DNA of 64,000 nt. Origin: Hanleya hanleyi. Lineage: Eukaryota; Mollusca; Polyplacophora; Lepidopleurida; Hanleyidae. Of the stretch, positions 8,453 to 19,171 are shown piece after piece. The notes beneath the pieces are model-generated. The model saw nothing but the letters and a program-made list of their open reading frames with translations, was not told the origin of the DNA and searched no databases. The translations under genes were made by a program, and so were the position numbers. Where the stretch lies: contig JAVTVY010037092.1 of assembly GCA_036873755.1 (NCBI GenBank), positions 1-64,000 on the forward strand, written 5' to 3'. Position 1 is the first letter of the stretch. Each line of letters starts with the position of its first letter.

Positions 8453-8542
8453 CCAACATGAACTGATTTAATTTACAGTTCGAGAGAAAAATCGGAAAAA
8501 TCAAACTGTCCTGCACAATTTGGCAGAAGTATAGGTATTTGC

Positions 8543-10054
8543 TTCATTTTCGCACGATGATGTTGATTGCATTTATTGTGCAGTTATTGAACATTGGCGC
8601 TGAGGGATTTGCGGCGACCAGGATAGCTGTGGGAATGTCACACGATGTGGGCGGGACAGCGGTGCTGTCGAATTCACAAAACAGCTGATTAAGATCAAAA
8701 TCAAAGTCGTCGGCATGGCGTCGGCAAAATCAAAGTCGCTCGTACATCCTGGGTGTGTAACACGGCCGACGTGGCATCATTTGACGTGGGTGCAGGGTAC
8801 TGAGAAGATGATGTCACAGTTTCTGCAGGATGGGGTTTCACAAGAACATTTACTGGAAGTGTATGCGTACCGGTATTCGTCTTTCGGGTTGAACCCATCG
8901 TGTCAGGAAAGGCTCCTGACGCAACCGTGTGGCCCGTTTGCAGTTTCTCGCCATCACTTACTCGCTGGTAAACCGACAGCGACGAGACAGATCTGTGACC
9001 TGTGACAGCCATTATTTGAGATGCTGAATAGTTGTTTCTACCAAGGATGGTGATGCCGGTTGCTCGTATACTGTGGTTAGTGTATGGTTCAGAAAGTTTC
9101 AGACGAATGCCCAGGTTGGTCATGAAGGTTGCCAAGTGGTGCTTCCCAATAGGTTTGTTATAATACCAAACTTTATCGTCGTCGAGGAAACTATCAACCG
9201 GGTACTGCCACAAGCGATCACATTTAGGATGGAGTTTGGAGATATAACTTTCGAATGAAGCAACAGGACAGAACGGGAACCTTCTTCTTCAGGCATGAAT
9301 CTGGTAACACCCTCTTTTTGCTGGGCCCGGCGATTTTTTGTGAGTTCATCCTCCTTTTTTTCACATACCTCTGCCCAGTTTTCGGGTCCCGCTTGATGAT
9401 GAATGTGTTTTTTGTCATCTTTTCCATATTCTCCATTCCCCTTCTAAAGAAGAACAGACGTACATCGAACTGAACTTTATTTGCAAGCCCAGTTGGGGTT
9501 TTTGGGGACATGAGAACAGACTTTTAGAGTTTACAACGATCGGACTCGTTTATGGGCTCATAATGATCGGTGTCGCCTTTTCCAGATGCCTTCAACTCTG
9601 CAAGTGCGGTTTTGAAGCACTCGTTGGCTTCATTAAACTCCGAATTTCTAATCAAATCAAAAGTTTTCAAATACGGTGGGGCCTTCAGGTAACGATTCAG
9701 AGAATGTCGAAAGTTTTCGAGAGTGGATGTTTTGTACAATTCTCCGTCTTGTTTTCGGGCATCCAAATAAAAATGACTGAGTACCTCTGCTAACCTCTCG
9801 GCCGAGAATCCTTCGAATTCTTCACTCTGTCCCTTCTCTTTCAGGTAATACTTCAAAGTTCTGGCGGACGCTTTGTTCGATTTTTTTGTGTTGCTGGGAA
9901 TAATATTAGCCCGCTTTTCAACAACTTCATCGTCCGTGTGAGACGCGAATCGTTTGCCTGATTCAGCCATTTTGTTTAGCAGACGATGGAATCTAGTGAA
10001 CACCTGTTCGTTGCCCTTGGCGACGGGGGTATACGATATATATTCGACCAGCAA
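8543..10054 (-). pseudogene. Crypton tyrosine recombinase (DUF3504 / KIAA1958-like), copy A
   Basis: A broken gene read right to left. The N-terminal block (10054-9524) is a helical core-binding-like region. The middle block (9511-9224) contains FFFRRGMENM, the likely first catalytic arginine region. The C-terminal block (9213-8701) contains NHSIRATG (HxxR box), TGHRS and SVYQR with the candidate nucleophile Tyr. Against copy B the lesions are a Tyr codon changed to TAA at 9524-9526, a one-base loss near 9350, a one-base loss in a C run near 9280 and a short internal duplication near 8700-8730 that shifts the frame. Tyrosine recombinases cut and rejoin DNA through a 3'-phosphotyrosine; Cryptons use one for mobility. 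Catalytic residues remain in the C-terminal block, but no full-length protein can be made. Confidence 0.85.
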
Positions 10055-10276
10055 GTTGACAATACAGCATCACACATGAGGTCTGTCAGCCAATCAAAAG
10101 TCTACATGCTTCTCTGAGATATGATAAGTTAGAGTATGATTGTTGCAGTTCAACAAAAGTGACGATGGTGGTGATAACTATATGTGTAGTTGATAAAGTG
10201 CGCGTGTTCGAGCTCTACAACAACAACGGTCGGTACTGTACTGTGAGAGAATGGGTTGACGAGTCGGTGACGAAAT

Positions 10277-10873
10277 CTAAGCCCAGAACTGGTTCACCAC
10301 TGAAAACCATGAGAAAATCAAACACATGACCACAAGTAACTTCTGTGCCGCATTGTTTCCCACTCCGCCATGACAGTACTTGGTATGTGTTGCACTGGGG
10401 CACATCGACAGTATCACACCGAAGGGTGAGTAGGGATCCTGCAGACCACAAACGCTTAGGGCCTTTCTCAGATTATCCTCGGTGTAAGGGAAGGCAGCTG
10501 CCTCAATATTCACCTCGTGCCATCTATAATCGCTGCCATCTCGTGTCAATCCAGCGATATACTTTCTTCCAACTTCGGTTACCGTACGCATACAGGAATT
10601 CCTGGGTTCAATTTCTTTAATGGTGATGGTTTCGTTGATGACCTGGTGATCACCCTTGAGAATACAGGTCACCTTGAACTTGGCATCAACGATTTGCATA
10701 TTTTCAGAACCTCCTGTGACCACGTGTCTAATATCAGTACCTATGACAACAATATCGTACATGAACAGTCTCTCTTCCATCACGTAACTTTGCCATCCAG
10801 GAACCATCACGCAGGCCCGAGACCCTTCCAAGAATAGATTCGCTGCAACAAGGATCATCCAAAGTTTCCCCAT
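10277..10873 (-). CDS. CCDC3-like secreted/anchored protein, paralogue A
   Basis: 198 residues. An N-terminal signal peptide (1-20, hydrophobic MILVAANLFL, ending before Cys21) is followed by a domain with MEERLFMYDIVV (about 33), a VTCILKGD strand with Cys, an NET glycosylation sequon conserved in all three paralogues, KYIAGL, a VNIEAAAFPYTEDN segment (about 122-135) and CGL. The pattern resembles secreted coiled-coil-domain-containing protein 3 (Favine), especially the AAFPYTEDN segment; a more generic NTR-like assignment is possible. The last 25 residues are hydrophobic (LLVVMCLIFSWF), suggesting a GPI signal or a single membrane anchor. The coding part is one exon. A splice acceptor (TTTACAG, AG complement at 10886) lies 12 bases upstream of the ATG, so the 5' UTR is spliced. 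The function is not known. Confidence 0.65.
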   Translation of the reverse strand: MGKLWMILVAANLFLEGSRACVMVPGWQSYVMEERLFMYDIVVIGTDIRHVVTGGSENMQIVDAKFKVTCILKGDHQVINETITIKEIEPRNSCMRTVTEVGRKYIAGLTRDGSDYRWHEVNIEAAAFPYTEDNLRKALSVCGLQDPYSPFGVILSMCPSATHTKYCHGGVGNNAAQKLLVVMCLIFSWFSVVNQFWA

Positions 10874-10977
10874 GTTAGGCTGTAGCTGTAAAGAACAAAA
10901 TATTGATACTGAAATTTGGTAGAATCTAGGTCAGTGATTCTACCAAAATAACGATACTTAGGAACAAACTCACTTAT

Positions 10978-11054
10978 AATGCAAGTGTCTAGTCCGTCAT
11001 TTAATATTCAGCCGTCTTCCATTAAAGAATTTCCGCGTCTGAAATCCAAAGACC
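10978..11054 (-). mobile_element. RT-element 3'-tail fragment
   Basis: A divergent 75-bp copy of the tail ending at GACACTTGC. It is shared with 26330-26408 in copy 2, so it predates the segmental duplication. It lies in the presumptive 5' UTR intron of paralogue A and abuts a MITE. Confidence 0.7.
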
Positions 11055-11056
11055 AA

Positions 11057-11358
11057 CACAGCCAGAAAATATGTGATGACCCATCACCTTTTTATGGTGA
11101 TAATACCACGTCATCACCCTTCAAAGGTGATGAATAAGTGTGATGGTCCATGTCGTCACTCATTTAAGGTAATGATCCTGTCGTCACCCTTTTAGTATGA
11201 TGACCGTCACCCTTTTGGGGTGATGATTTAAAATTTTCACTCATTGTTGACCACCCTTTTAGAGTGATAGCTATCACCCTTTCAAGGTGATCGTGGAAAA
11301 GGGTGATGGCTCTAACTGATCACCTTTTTTGGTGATGCTGTCTCTTTTTCTGGCAGTG
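11057..11358. mobile_element. CACAGCC MITE with GTGATG core (1)
   Basis: Terminal inverted repeats CACAGCCAGAAAA (left) and CACTGCCAGAAAAAGAG (right, reverse strand) enclose about 275 bases built almost wholly from GGTGATGA / TCATCACC words, able to fold on itself. It has no ORF. The counterpart at 26409-26707 shows it predates the duplication. Confidence 0.8.
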
Positions 11359-12802
11359 TATCTAGTTTTCGTTTTAGCCAACATAGAGGAAGCGACATGA
11401 TCGGTGAGCTTACGTCGGGTAGTTTAATCTTAACTGGTCTCTTATGGGACACTGTGGGTGATATATCGGAAAATACTAAGGCCTTGAAAGCGTGCGTCAT
11501 CCCGAGTCATGCGTGGGCAAAGTTTCCAGCAAATCTATCACCCTTGACCTGGACTGTGCATTGGTCTGCACTGTGCACTGCACTGGTTAACCTTTCTATC
11601 ATCTACACGCGTGAGGCTAATGGATATATATCATGGATGGTGTAGGGTACCCAAATGTTGTATAGTGTAGAATTGGCTGTTAGCTGTTGAAATAGCTGGT
11701 TTCGTAGGAAGCACACTGGAAGCCACTTTATTTTGTAACCCCCCTGCCCAAACTACTGATTCGACCAAAATGCCAGAAATATGCGCAAATGTTTTGTGAT
11801 TGTTTTATCATTTTCCCAGCATACAGCACTGATAAAATCTGTCCATTTTAATTAGACGTCTACTTTGGAGCTTGCCAAAAATTAGTAGCTAACGCCACAT
11901 TAATTTTCAGTTTTACAACGTGTATAACAAACTGAACTGTACAACATTACAACCATAACTCCGTGATATTGATAATGTATCACGCTTGAAAGAATTTTGT
12001 AATTCTCTCCAAATCAAACTCCAAAATAGTTGTTTTCTGTACTCGACTGAATTGTATAGGGTGACGTAATATTCACTCTGATAAAGATCAATAAGTCCGT
12101 ATGAGGTCACAGACGTATGTGCGGTGTTTAACATTCGGCAATTTGACTGAGCATGGGATATGAACAACACACCCACTGACCTATTGTTATTACTTTATCT
12201 GGCTTCTGTGATCTTCGTCCGTTTGAAGACTAATACACGAAAATTATGACGTCACGCCATTGAATTGATCTCCGGTACACGAAACAACTATTTTATAGAG
12301 TTATTTATACCGGTATGGATGGAGTTTCAAAGTTATTTCCAGTGTGATATATTATCAATATCAGGGAGTAATGATAGTCATTTTGTAGATTTCAGTTTGT
12401 TATACACCCTACAAAAAGAACATTTATGCGGAGCTAACTAGTGATGTTTGACAAGCTCCAAAGTAGTCGACTAATTAAAATTGATAGACTTTACTATTGG
12501 TGCTTCGTATTAATCTTCAATTTTTTAAATTATCAATCATTTTAGGTTTGCTAATTTGTCTCATACCATATTTAAATCCACAAAGAGGTTAACTGGAAAG
12601 TAACATCTAACTACGGTATTCGCCCAAGCAACATCTTACTGACAAAAGAAGTATTCACTGTTTCTTCATTAGCAAGATGTTCGTTCAGACATCTGCAACG
12701 ACGCTCTATCAAACATTGAGATTGAATTTTATAATCCGAGACGAATGAGCAGATGGTCTAAGCCAAGTATTTCATTCAAGGAAAATGAAATGAATGTAAG
12801 AT
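11359..12802. other. Intergenic or intronic, no feature
   Basis: Present in both duplicate copies (copy 2 at 26708-29446 with one large insertion). The empty site ACACGCGT of the fold-back element lies at 11605-11612. I see no coding potential beyond chance. Confidence 0.5.
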
Positions 12803-13041
12803 TTATACGTCGAAAGAGTGATATTCTCGGGTTCGCAAGGCATCAAATACCACCAACAGCCGGTTCATAAGGTCGCAATGTCTTTTGCAACAAAATTTGT
12901 TCATTTTTGGACAATCACGGTACATTCTGCGTTCAGGATATATAAGACATTTGTGTTTTCGTACAGGGTGCATACTTGGGTTTATATCTAACACCGGAAA
13001 CACATTCCCTCTAAACGGTTGCCAGTTACAGGATTGATTTT
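12803..13041 (-). CDS. Cysteine-containing exon, unrecognised, copy 1
   Basis: On the minus strand a good acceptor (CTCTTTTGACAACAG) ends at 13042, and the frame is open from there for about 76 residues to a stop at 12803. The peptide has CNW, then HKC, RDC, and CCKRHC, giving six Cys with spacing about 27, 10, 6, 0 and 3, and ends in a LLVVFDALRTREY helix-like stretch. The counterpart at 29447 keeps the frame and most residues with conservative changes, suggesting past or present coding function. One Cys of the pair is Thr there. I do not recognise the family. It could be the last exon of an uncharacterised gene; upstream exons are not identified. Confidence 0.4.
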
Positions 13042-13149
13042 CTGTTGTCAAAAGAGGCACCATGTTACACCGTTTGAAAAAGAAAGTATTCAATTTTAAT
13101 TTTCCCATTTTGTCATTAAATCTGGTGAAAGCTAAATATTTTAAGTACG

Positions 13150-13406
13150 CACAGCCAGAATAAAGGTGATGAGTTAGAGCCATAACCCTTTTCTTATGAT
13201 GGCCTTTAAAAATGCTGTCCATCAACTCTGAGCAGTTATTGTAAATTTAGCTCATCCCCTGGGTGATGAGGCAAAATCTTTAGCCTAAAAAGGTAATGGC
13301 CGTCACCATTTAAAGGCGATGGCTCTAACTCATCAACTCTTAAAGGTGAGGGCAAGGTTTGATCACCATGAAAGGGTGATGTGGCATCACCTCTTTTTCG
13401 GCTGTG
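13150..13406. mobile_element. CACAGCC MITE with GTGATG core (2)
   Basis: Inverted ends CACAGCCAGAATAAAGGTG and CACAGCCGAAAAAGAGGTG around a core of GGTGATG / CATCACC words. Same family as 11057-11358; counterpart at 29863-30113. Confidence 0.8.
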
Positions 13407-13970
13407 AGACCACATTGCAACGAGCAGCGTATTAATCTTCTCACAACACGATTTTGAAATAAATGAGACAGAATTAAAGACGTTTTTGTCTAGAATATAA
13501 TGTATATCATTCATGTAGGCAATTTAGTCTACTCAATGTGAATAAATTGAGGTGAAAACAACAAGAAATCGATTATTTTCATCAGAAGATGTAGGAGAAA
13601 GGAGTACTTTGGACAACCCTCTATGAAGATATATTGGCTATTTTGCATGACTATATGAAAGGGATCCAGATTGTTCCATAGAAAAGTGACTAACGGGAAA
13701 AAGTCTTCCCTGTCACTAGCCCAAACGTTATGCTATTCTTTTCTCGTGCATTCGCATTTAAGAAACTAATGATTGTATTTACGGAAAGGGGACAAAGATA
13801 CGTACCTAATCATCAGCTTGGTGAAGCTAAGTATGTATGAGATTAAGTGTATAGCTGCTGCCATTAAGCTTCACGGTGCTATTGGAAACAATGGCATTTT
13901 GAAAAAAAACGCAAAGATGTGATGACTGTGGAACAGATGTGAAATTACAAACATTTGAGGGAGGGAGGGA
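13407..13970. other. Non-coding, no feature
   Basis: Shared with copy 2 (30114-30600) up to about 13870, where the two copies diverge. No gene or RNA is visible. Confidence 0.5.
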
Positions 13971-13974
13971 AGGG

Positions 13975-14155
13975 AATTTGGCTTAATGTCACACTCAAGT
14001 TTGTTTCACTCATATGGTGACAGTCAGTTTGGTTGGTGGAGAAAACCGGAGTACCCGGAGAGAACCACCGCCCTTCGGCAAGTAACTGACAAACTTTCAC
14101 ACATGGACCAGCTGGGCTCGAACCCGTGCCGGTTCAGCGGTGTGAGGCCGAGCCC
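13975..14155 (-). mobile_element. SINE-like repeat (AACCACCGCCC family)
   Basis: The block TTTGGCTTAATGTCACACTC through GAGAACCACCGCCCTTCGGC recurs at 18965-19080 and 37490-37620. This copy continues into a GGGTTCGAGCCC-like B box on the minus strand, suggesting a tRNA-related head. Class uncertain. Confidence 0.55.
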
Positions 14156-14159
14156 TCTA

Positions 14160-14410
14160 CAAACATTTGATGTCGAGCTACTGTTACATAACGTGGTCAC
14201 AGTTGTTGTGGATGTTTTAGAGCTAGTAGTTTGCAATAATTCACTCATTTTCCGTTGCCTCAGAATAGACGGTTTCCGCGCATAGCTCCCGACACTGGTT
14301 TCATTTCTGTGGCCTGTAACAGACATCAAATCAATGATAGACACACCCGCCTCAAGCAGAACCGTGGCAGTTGTTGATCTCAAACAATGGTTGCTGCAAC
14401 GGCGACTCAA
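14160..14410 (-). pseudogene. C-terminal fragment of a second tyrosine recombinase
   Basis: About 80 residues on the minus strand contain SNHCLRST (HxxR-type box), VTGHRN and VGSYARK with a candidate Tyr nucleophile, spaced as in the C-terminal catalytic part of Crypton/DUF3504 recombinases. The sequence differs clearly from Crypton A and B, so it is another family member. It is truncated upstream at 14410 and followed by a Ser/Thr-rich tail and a SINE-like repeat. It is not functional. Confidence 0.7.
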
Positions 14411-16040
14411 GATTGCATCGTAATACCGGTATATTTTGAAGCTGATTTTTTCTTATATCTAAACGTTTTTTCTTGTGATGTATTTATTTATGACTTGATT
14501 AATAATATAAAACGAATTTAATACCTTTAAATATCCGTATTCCCCATTTCGTTTGCCTGTCGGTCCCTAGTTCATTTCGTTTGTTAGCCAGATCTCTTAA
14601 TTTCTCATCGTCATCGGAGGAAAATCTACCTTTGTTCAGCTGATCACACTCGTGATGTGTCTCATTTAAAAACAGCAAGAAGAGATTCATCATATGAGTC
14701 TCTCATGAACTCTTCGATCTCCGCTTCTCTAGATAATTCATATCTGAAAGCACGTCTTGTTTCTCCTGTTGATCTGTTTCTTATGTGTAACACTCGTATG
14801 TCCCAATAGGTTTGCAAATATCTGCGATTATACATTTCCTGCCTGTAAAATAAACTAAAGTTCCTACTTGCAGGGTATCCATTCTATTTGTTTATTCGAT
14901 TGTATAGGCAGACGAGACTTTGTCCTGCCATTTATCACCTGCCCTGTAAAATGGATTCTCCCGAGTGAACACCTGTGCGTGTCAAGATCACGGGTGTAGA
15001 TTTCATACGTCACAAAGTTCTTAACCGTGCTAAATCGTCTAATAATTGCACGGTTATCAGTGTGTAATAGGTGTAAGTGTTATGAAATCGCCATCATTGC
15101 AGATAAACACATCAACAGCCGGTCGGTATGAAATTTAACGTTATTCTGAAATCGCCCACCTTCATTGATGAAAATAATGTATTTTAATTATTTTCCCATG
15201 ACATGGTATGGCGTTCCCTGGGTTGACGATGTGTCAAGGGTCTAAATAAGCTTACAAGCTTTCGGTCGCTGTCGTGTTTTACATCTGGGATAAAGTATTA
15301 GACTGTCATATTGTATTACATGCAATAGAAGAAAACTCGTACATGACAATCAGGCTGTATATAAATCCGCTGTAGAGCAGACCATCTTCGTAGCTGCTGG
15401 GTTCTGTAGGAATCATTATATTATATTATATTATATTCCTATGGTACCTACCTTGATTTTTGTGTGTAAGTCTACAGGTTCTTGCTAATATGACTCTGGA
15501 TCAGTTGGTTATCACAGATTGTCGCTTTCATTTATACAGTTTGGCCCAGTTGTGTAAGTCTGGCCCACAATGAGGTTTGTCAATACGTGTATGTGTGTAC
15601 CAGGTACCTGTGTTGAATATCACGTCACACTAGAACGATTACACTAACTGCCAATGAACTGCTGATGATTGTTGATATCCTATTTTCGTTGGTTAATACA
15701 TAGCTACGAGTTGATCCTGATCCATTTCAAAAGAGAATAACAATTTTGTACCAAACTTGGCAAACCCAAGGAAATACCTACAAAAGTGTTCATGTGAAAG
15801 GGCTTAGTACCCGCATGTTGTTTTGTGTGGTTTATTTTTCATGCTGTGTCTCAGGTAAATCGACTAATCGCAATTGATCTATCTACCTGAGACACCGCCT
15901 CAAAAACACAGACACATGGAAGTGAGGGCAAAGATATTTTGAGCCAATACTTCCAGTGACATCGGGATAAAGTTATTAAATGGGCTGACAGACTAATGAA
16001 GTATTTGTTGAGTGCTTGCCCCTGCTCTCAAATACCGTTA
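14411..16040. other. Non-coding, partly duplicated
   Basis: 15268-16030 matches 32620-33480 (from TTCGGTCGCTGTCGTG). It includes a short ATATT microsatellite (about 15417-15440). 14411-15267 has no obvious counterpart and no recognisable gene. Confidence 0.5.
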
Positions 16041-16107
16041 TCTATGGGGCTCCATTTCGGTCATTTTTGCGTCGCGCGTCGCAGGCGACGGGAAGGGCGA
16101 CGTCTTA

Positions 16108-16516
16108 GGGTAGGAATACACCAGAGCCGTCATCGCAATGCGATTCGCATATGCGTTGTCGCAACAAATTGAACACGTTGCAAAAAGAAGTGGTGAACAC
16201 ACTATTCGCATTGCGTTGAGTATCGGTTGCGTTATAGCTTTGCGTTGCCGTTGGAATTGGGAATTTTCCATTTTTTGACGCGCTGCACAGGCCTACGCAT
16301 TGCCTTTGGAAGGTCAAGGACATTATTATGCACACTTTGCGCCTACTTGGTGCTGAATTACCATACGTTATGTTATTTAAATTAGGTATAGGCATATACG
16401 CAGCCTCCATCGCAGCCAAAAGACGCATATGGTGAATGCACGGACAAATGCGTTGTCGCGAGCGTTGCCGCCTGCGCCAACGCAACCATGGCAACGGCTC
16501 TGGTGTATTCCTACCC
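16108..16516. mobile_element. TTA-flanked MITE (PIF/Harbinger-like)
   Basis: A perfect 23-bp terminal inverted repeat beginning GGGTAGGAATACACCAGAGC, flanked by TTA at 16105-16107 and 16517-16519. A 3-bp TTA duplication with a GG-starting TIR is the PIF/Harbinger signature. The interior is rich in GCGTTG / CAACGC and carries no gene. It splits the left arm of the CGACG element. Confidence 0.8.
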
Positions 16517-17209
16517 TTATAGATAGAACGCGACGCGACGTCGCCCGTCGCGTCGGATTCTTATAATGTTAAGAGATAGCACGCGACGCGACGTCACCGT
16601 TCCCCCTTCCCGTCGCGCGTCGCGCTACCCTTCGCGTCGTCTTCTGGTATTTTAGGACAAAATCGAGCTGCGCATGCTTAGGAAGCAGCTATTACGATGT
16701 GGATCGTATGGTGCGGTCGCCATTTCATGAATGAGTTCAACATCTATCGATGAAGGTAATGTCGGCGTAAATGAATAATGATTATCCTGCATTATCGTAT
16801 AGCTTTTAAACGGTGTTAAATGCTAGTCCATGCTTGGAATGATACCTGTTATAAAATTATTTCTCGGAAAGTTTTCAACTCGCTGTGTTGTACTGTACAC
16901 ATTATATTTTCGCTTCCAAAAGATACGCAATTCCCTACATCCGCATATCGTCTTGAAATTCTTTATTCCCGTCGGATTTACGCGTGAATGTGCGTGTGGC
17001 TTTCATGTGTTATTTTATGTGTTTGTGTGTTTTCATTTTTCAGATGTCCTAACAGTATACCTCCTCATGTGAACAAATTGACCAGAGCGTTGAAAATAGC
17101 CTTTTATTTACTGTTGTCCAACAGTGTATAGCGGTACTCAACCTGTCACGTCTTGACAGATTGTAGTGTAGATATATCTATAAGCTTTCAATTTAGCGGA
17201 AAGATATAG

Positions 17210-17520
17210 TCCTATAGCTCTCAAAAAAGAATTATGATGGAACTGAAGTTATTTTACTGTGAGAATCTACTCTTTCTAAAAATTGATTGAAGAATATTGT
17301 ACTTCTGCCCTCTTCGAATTATCCGGCATTTCGTCCTGAATTTTAAGTTCAATTGTCGTCAAACGTCTATAGTACGATGGTGGAAATGCAGGATGATTTG
17401 AAGAGTACAGAAGTATTAATATTCTTCAACCAATTCTTAGAAAGAGTAGAAATAGCAAAATTCTCACAGTAAAATAATTTCAATTCCATCATATTTTTTT
17501 TCTTTTTGAGAGCTATAGGA
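17210..17520. mobile_element. Fold-back MITE, TCCTATAGCTCTC family
   Basis: Starts TCCTATAGCTCTCAAAAA and ends with its reverse complement. The arms are inverted over nearly the whole length (TATTTTACTGTGAGAAT and ATTCTCACAGTAAAATA). A longer relative at 36509-37115 keeps more central sequence and has lost its right end. Confidence 0.8.
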
Positions 17521-17941
17521 CGACGGGACCTATCTCTAACTTTATAAGAACGCAAAGCGACGCGCGACGGGAAGACGTCGCCTATCGTGTCACGTTGATG
17601 AAAGCGATGCGCGACGGAAAGGGCGACGTTGCGGGCGACGTCGCTTGCGACGTCGCGTTTAAAAAGTGCGACGTCGCGTTCTATCTCTTAACATCATACG
17701 AACGTGACGCGTGTCGCGGGCGACGTCGTGGGCCTGCGACGCGCGACGCAAAAATGGTCGAAATAGAACACCATAGTTATGGCGGCATATACTCATAGAC
17801 TCCAAGCAGCCTGCGCTTACAGTTAATGTAGTTTAGACTGTGAGTTTGTCAGTTCTCAACGATGAATATCTGTATAGATTTGTACGTACCATTAAAACAT
17901 GGCAGTGTGACTTTAACGTCACAGGACCTGTGATATGATTT
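17521..17941. other. CGACG arm and unique sequence
   Basis: 17545-17775 is the right CGACG arm of the large TIR element. 17776-17941 matches parts of 34600-34660 and 37150-37270. There is no gene. Confidence 0.5.
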
Positions 17942-18280
17942 TAGTACTCATATGAACAGTCACAATCAAAGCGTGACTGAGATACATCCTTTTTTTTAGA
18001 TGACGACTCTATAACGAATATTATGGATTAAGAATACTGATCAGCGATACGGATTTGATATTTTTTGAACATCATGATGTCTTGCCGGCATCATTGAAAA
18101 CCGTTGACCGCTTCTCTCTTGCAGGAAACAAGCCTATGTTTATGTATACTATGATTGTCTTTTTGAATTTGGTGCTAATACTGCTATGTGGAAAATGGAA
18201 TAGGTCTTTGGATTATGGACGCGGATATTCTCTAATGGACGACGGCTGGATTATGAATGACGGACTAGACGCTTGTAATT
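17942..18280 (+). mobile_element. RT-element 3'-tail copy, about 340 bp
   Basis: Matches 6866-7198, ending at the same GACGCTTGTAATT. It starts in the 3' UTR, so it is 5'-truncated beyond the whole RT ORF. Absent from the corresponding place in segment copy 2. Confidence 0.8.
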
Positions 18281-18389
18281 AAGTGTGTACTTGAGAGATG
18301 ACTTGGGGGCCCTATGTGCTACCGTGACAGAATTTATATAGCAGTGTTTAATTGACAGTGAGTACTACTAACTTTCTCAGATGTCACCG

Positions 18390-18545
18390 TTGGTGAGTCA
18401 TTAGCGTAGCAACTATTATCGCCCTCAGTTTCTATTACCCTGGACATTTATCAGCCCAGCAGTACAGCACGAGGTCACCAATCCAAGTCTAGACCGGGCT
18501 CAAAGTCGCTTAATTTTGGTGATTTAACGAGAACCGGTGTGTCCA
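18390..18545 (-). mobile_element. 5S-rRNA-headed SINE, degenerate
   Basis: The reverse complement carries 5S-like internal-promoter sequence (TTCTCGTTAAATCACC, AATTAAGCGAC, then GACTTGGATTGGTGACC) and GCTGTACTGCTGGGCTGAT, as in the better copy at 40975. The tail is lost. Confidence 0.7.
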
Positions 18546-19097
18546 GCGTGACATGTTGTATCAGGAAACCTTCAAAAGTCACGGTGAAACATACAGCCAA
18601 GGGTTCCGATGGGCATGACAGTACACTCGCTGAGCCATCAATAAATAATAAAATAATAATTATAAATCAAACTTTCATCAGAATTCGGTCAGTCCAGAAC
18701 TTGTTGGTAACAATACCCTAATGCCCTAATGCAACGGATCTCCTTATTTTGCCGACGAAAGGGTTCGGATGGACTGACTGACTCACTCACTGACTCACTC
18801 ATTACCGGACAATTTGCAAATGGTAATGGAAAATTTATCTGTGTGTGCATTTGAACATTTTCAAAAAGGTAAAAATGGCCTCTCTTCTCTGCATCAGGTA
18901 AGACAGCGACACTCGTCGGTGACTGAGCAATACCAGCAACCCAGTAAAGCGACCCTAATAGGGGGGTGAGGGATTTGGCTTAATGTCACACTCAAGTTTG
19001 TTTTACTCATTTGGTGACAGCCCGTTTGTTTGGTGCAGAGAGAACCACCGCCCTTCGGCATTTAACTGACAATCTTTCGGTGGCGGTAATATAACAT
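18546..19097. other. Non-coding with SINE-like repeat
   Basis: 18965-19080 is another copy of the AACCACCGCCC repeat. The rest matches segments near 36125-36340 and 37285-37480 of copy 2. No gene. Confidence 0.5.
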
Positions 19098-19171
19098 CTT
19101 ATCATATCTCAGAGAAGCATGTAGACTTTTGATTGGCTGACAGACCTCATGTGTGATGCTGTATTGTCAAC

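Larger units (their letters stand above)
7671..10128 (-). mobile_element. Crypton-type tyrosine-recombinase element, copy A
   Basis: Boundaries come from comparison with copy B (19098-21490): both run from ATTAGTTATACGTCGCCC at the gene 3' side to CTCTGAGATATGATAAG at the gene 5' side. The 5' end carries TTATCATATCTCAGAG. An inverted copy lies subterminally at the other side (7818-7833), followed outward by a 135-bp hairpin (7677-7811) that forms the actual end. The encoded recombinase is broken. A 62-bp retroelement tail (8391-8452) is inserted here and absent from copy B. Confidence 0.8.
16041..17775. mobile_element. CGACG-rich TIR element
   Basis: The ends are inverted copies: CTATGG with ATTTCG, CATTTTTGCGTCGCGCGTCG at about 16041-16095 and its reverse complement at about 17725-17775. 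Inside each end, CGACG/CGTCG words accumulate (16520-16640, 17545-17700). No transposase is seen. It hosts a nested TTA-flanked MITE (16108-16516) and a fold-back element (17210-17520). Copy 2 keeps only a CGACG remnant at 33490-33600. Confidence 0.6.

Noticed and set aside
16038..16494. Overlapping minus-strand ORFs of 77 and 129 codons
   Set aside because: They lie inside a TIR element with a perfect MITE and read across inverted repeats; no domain is visible.
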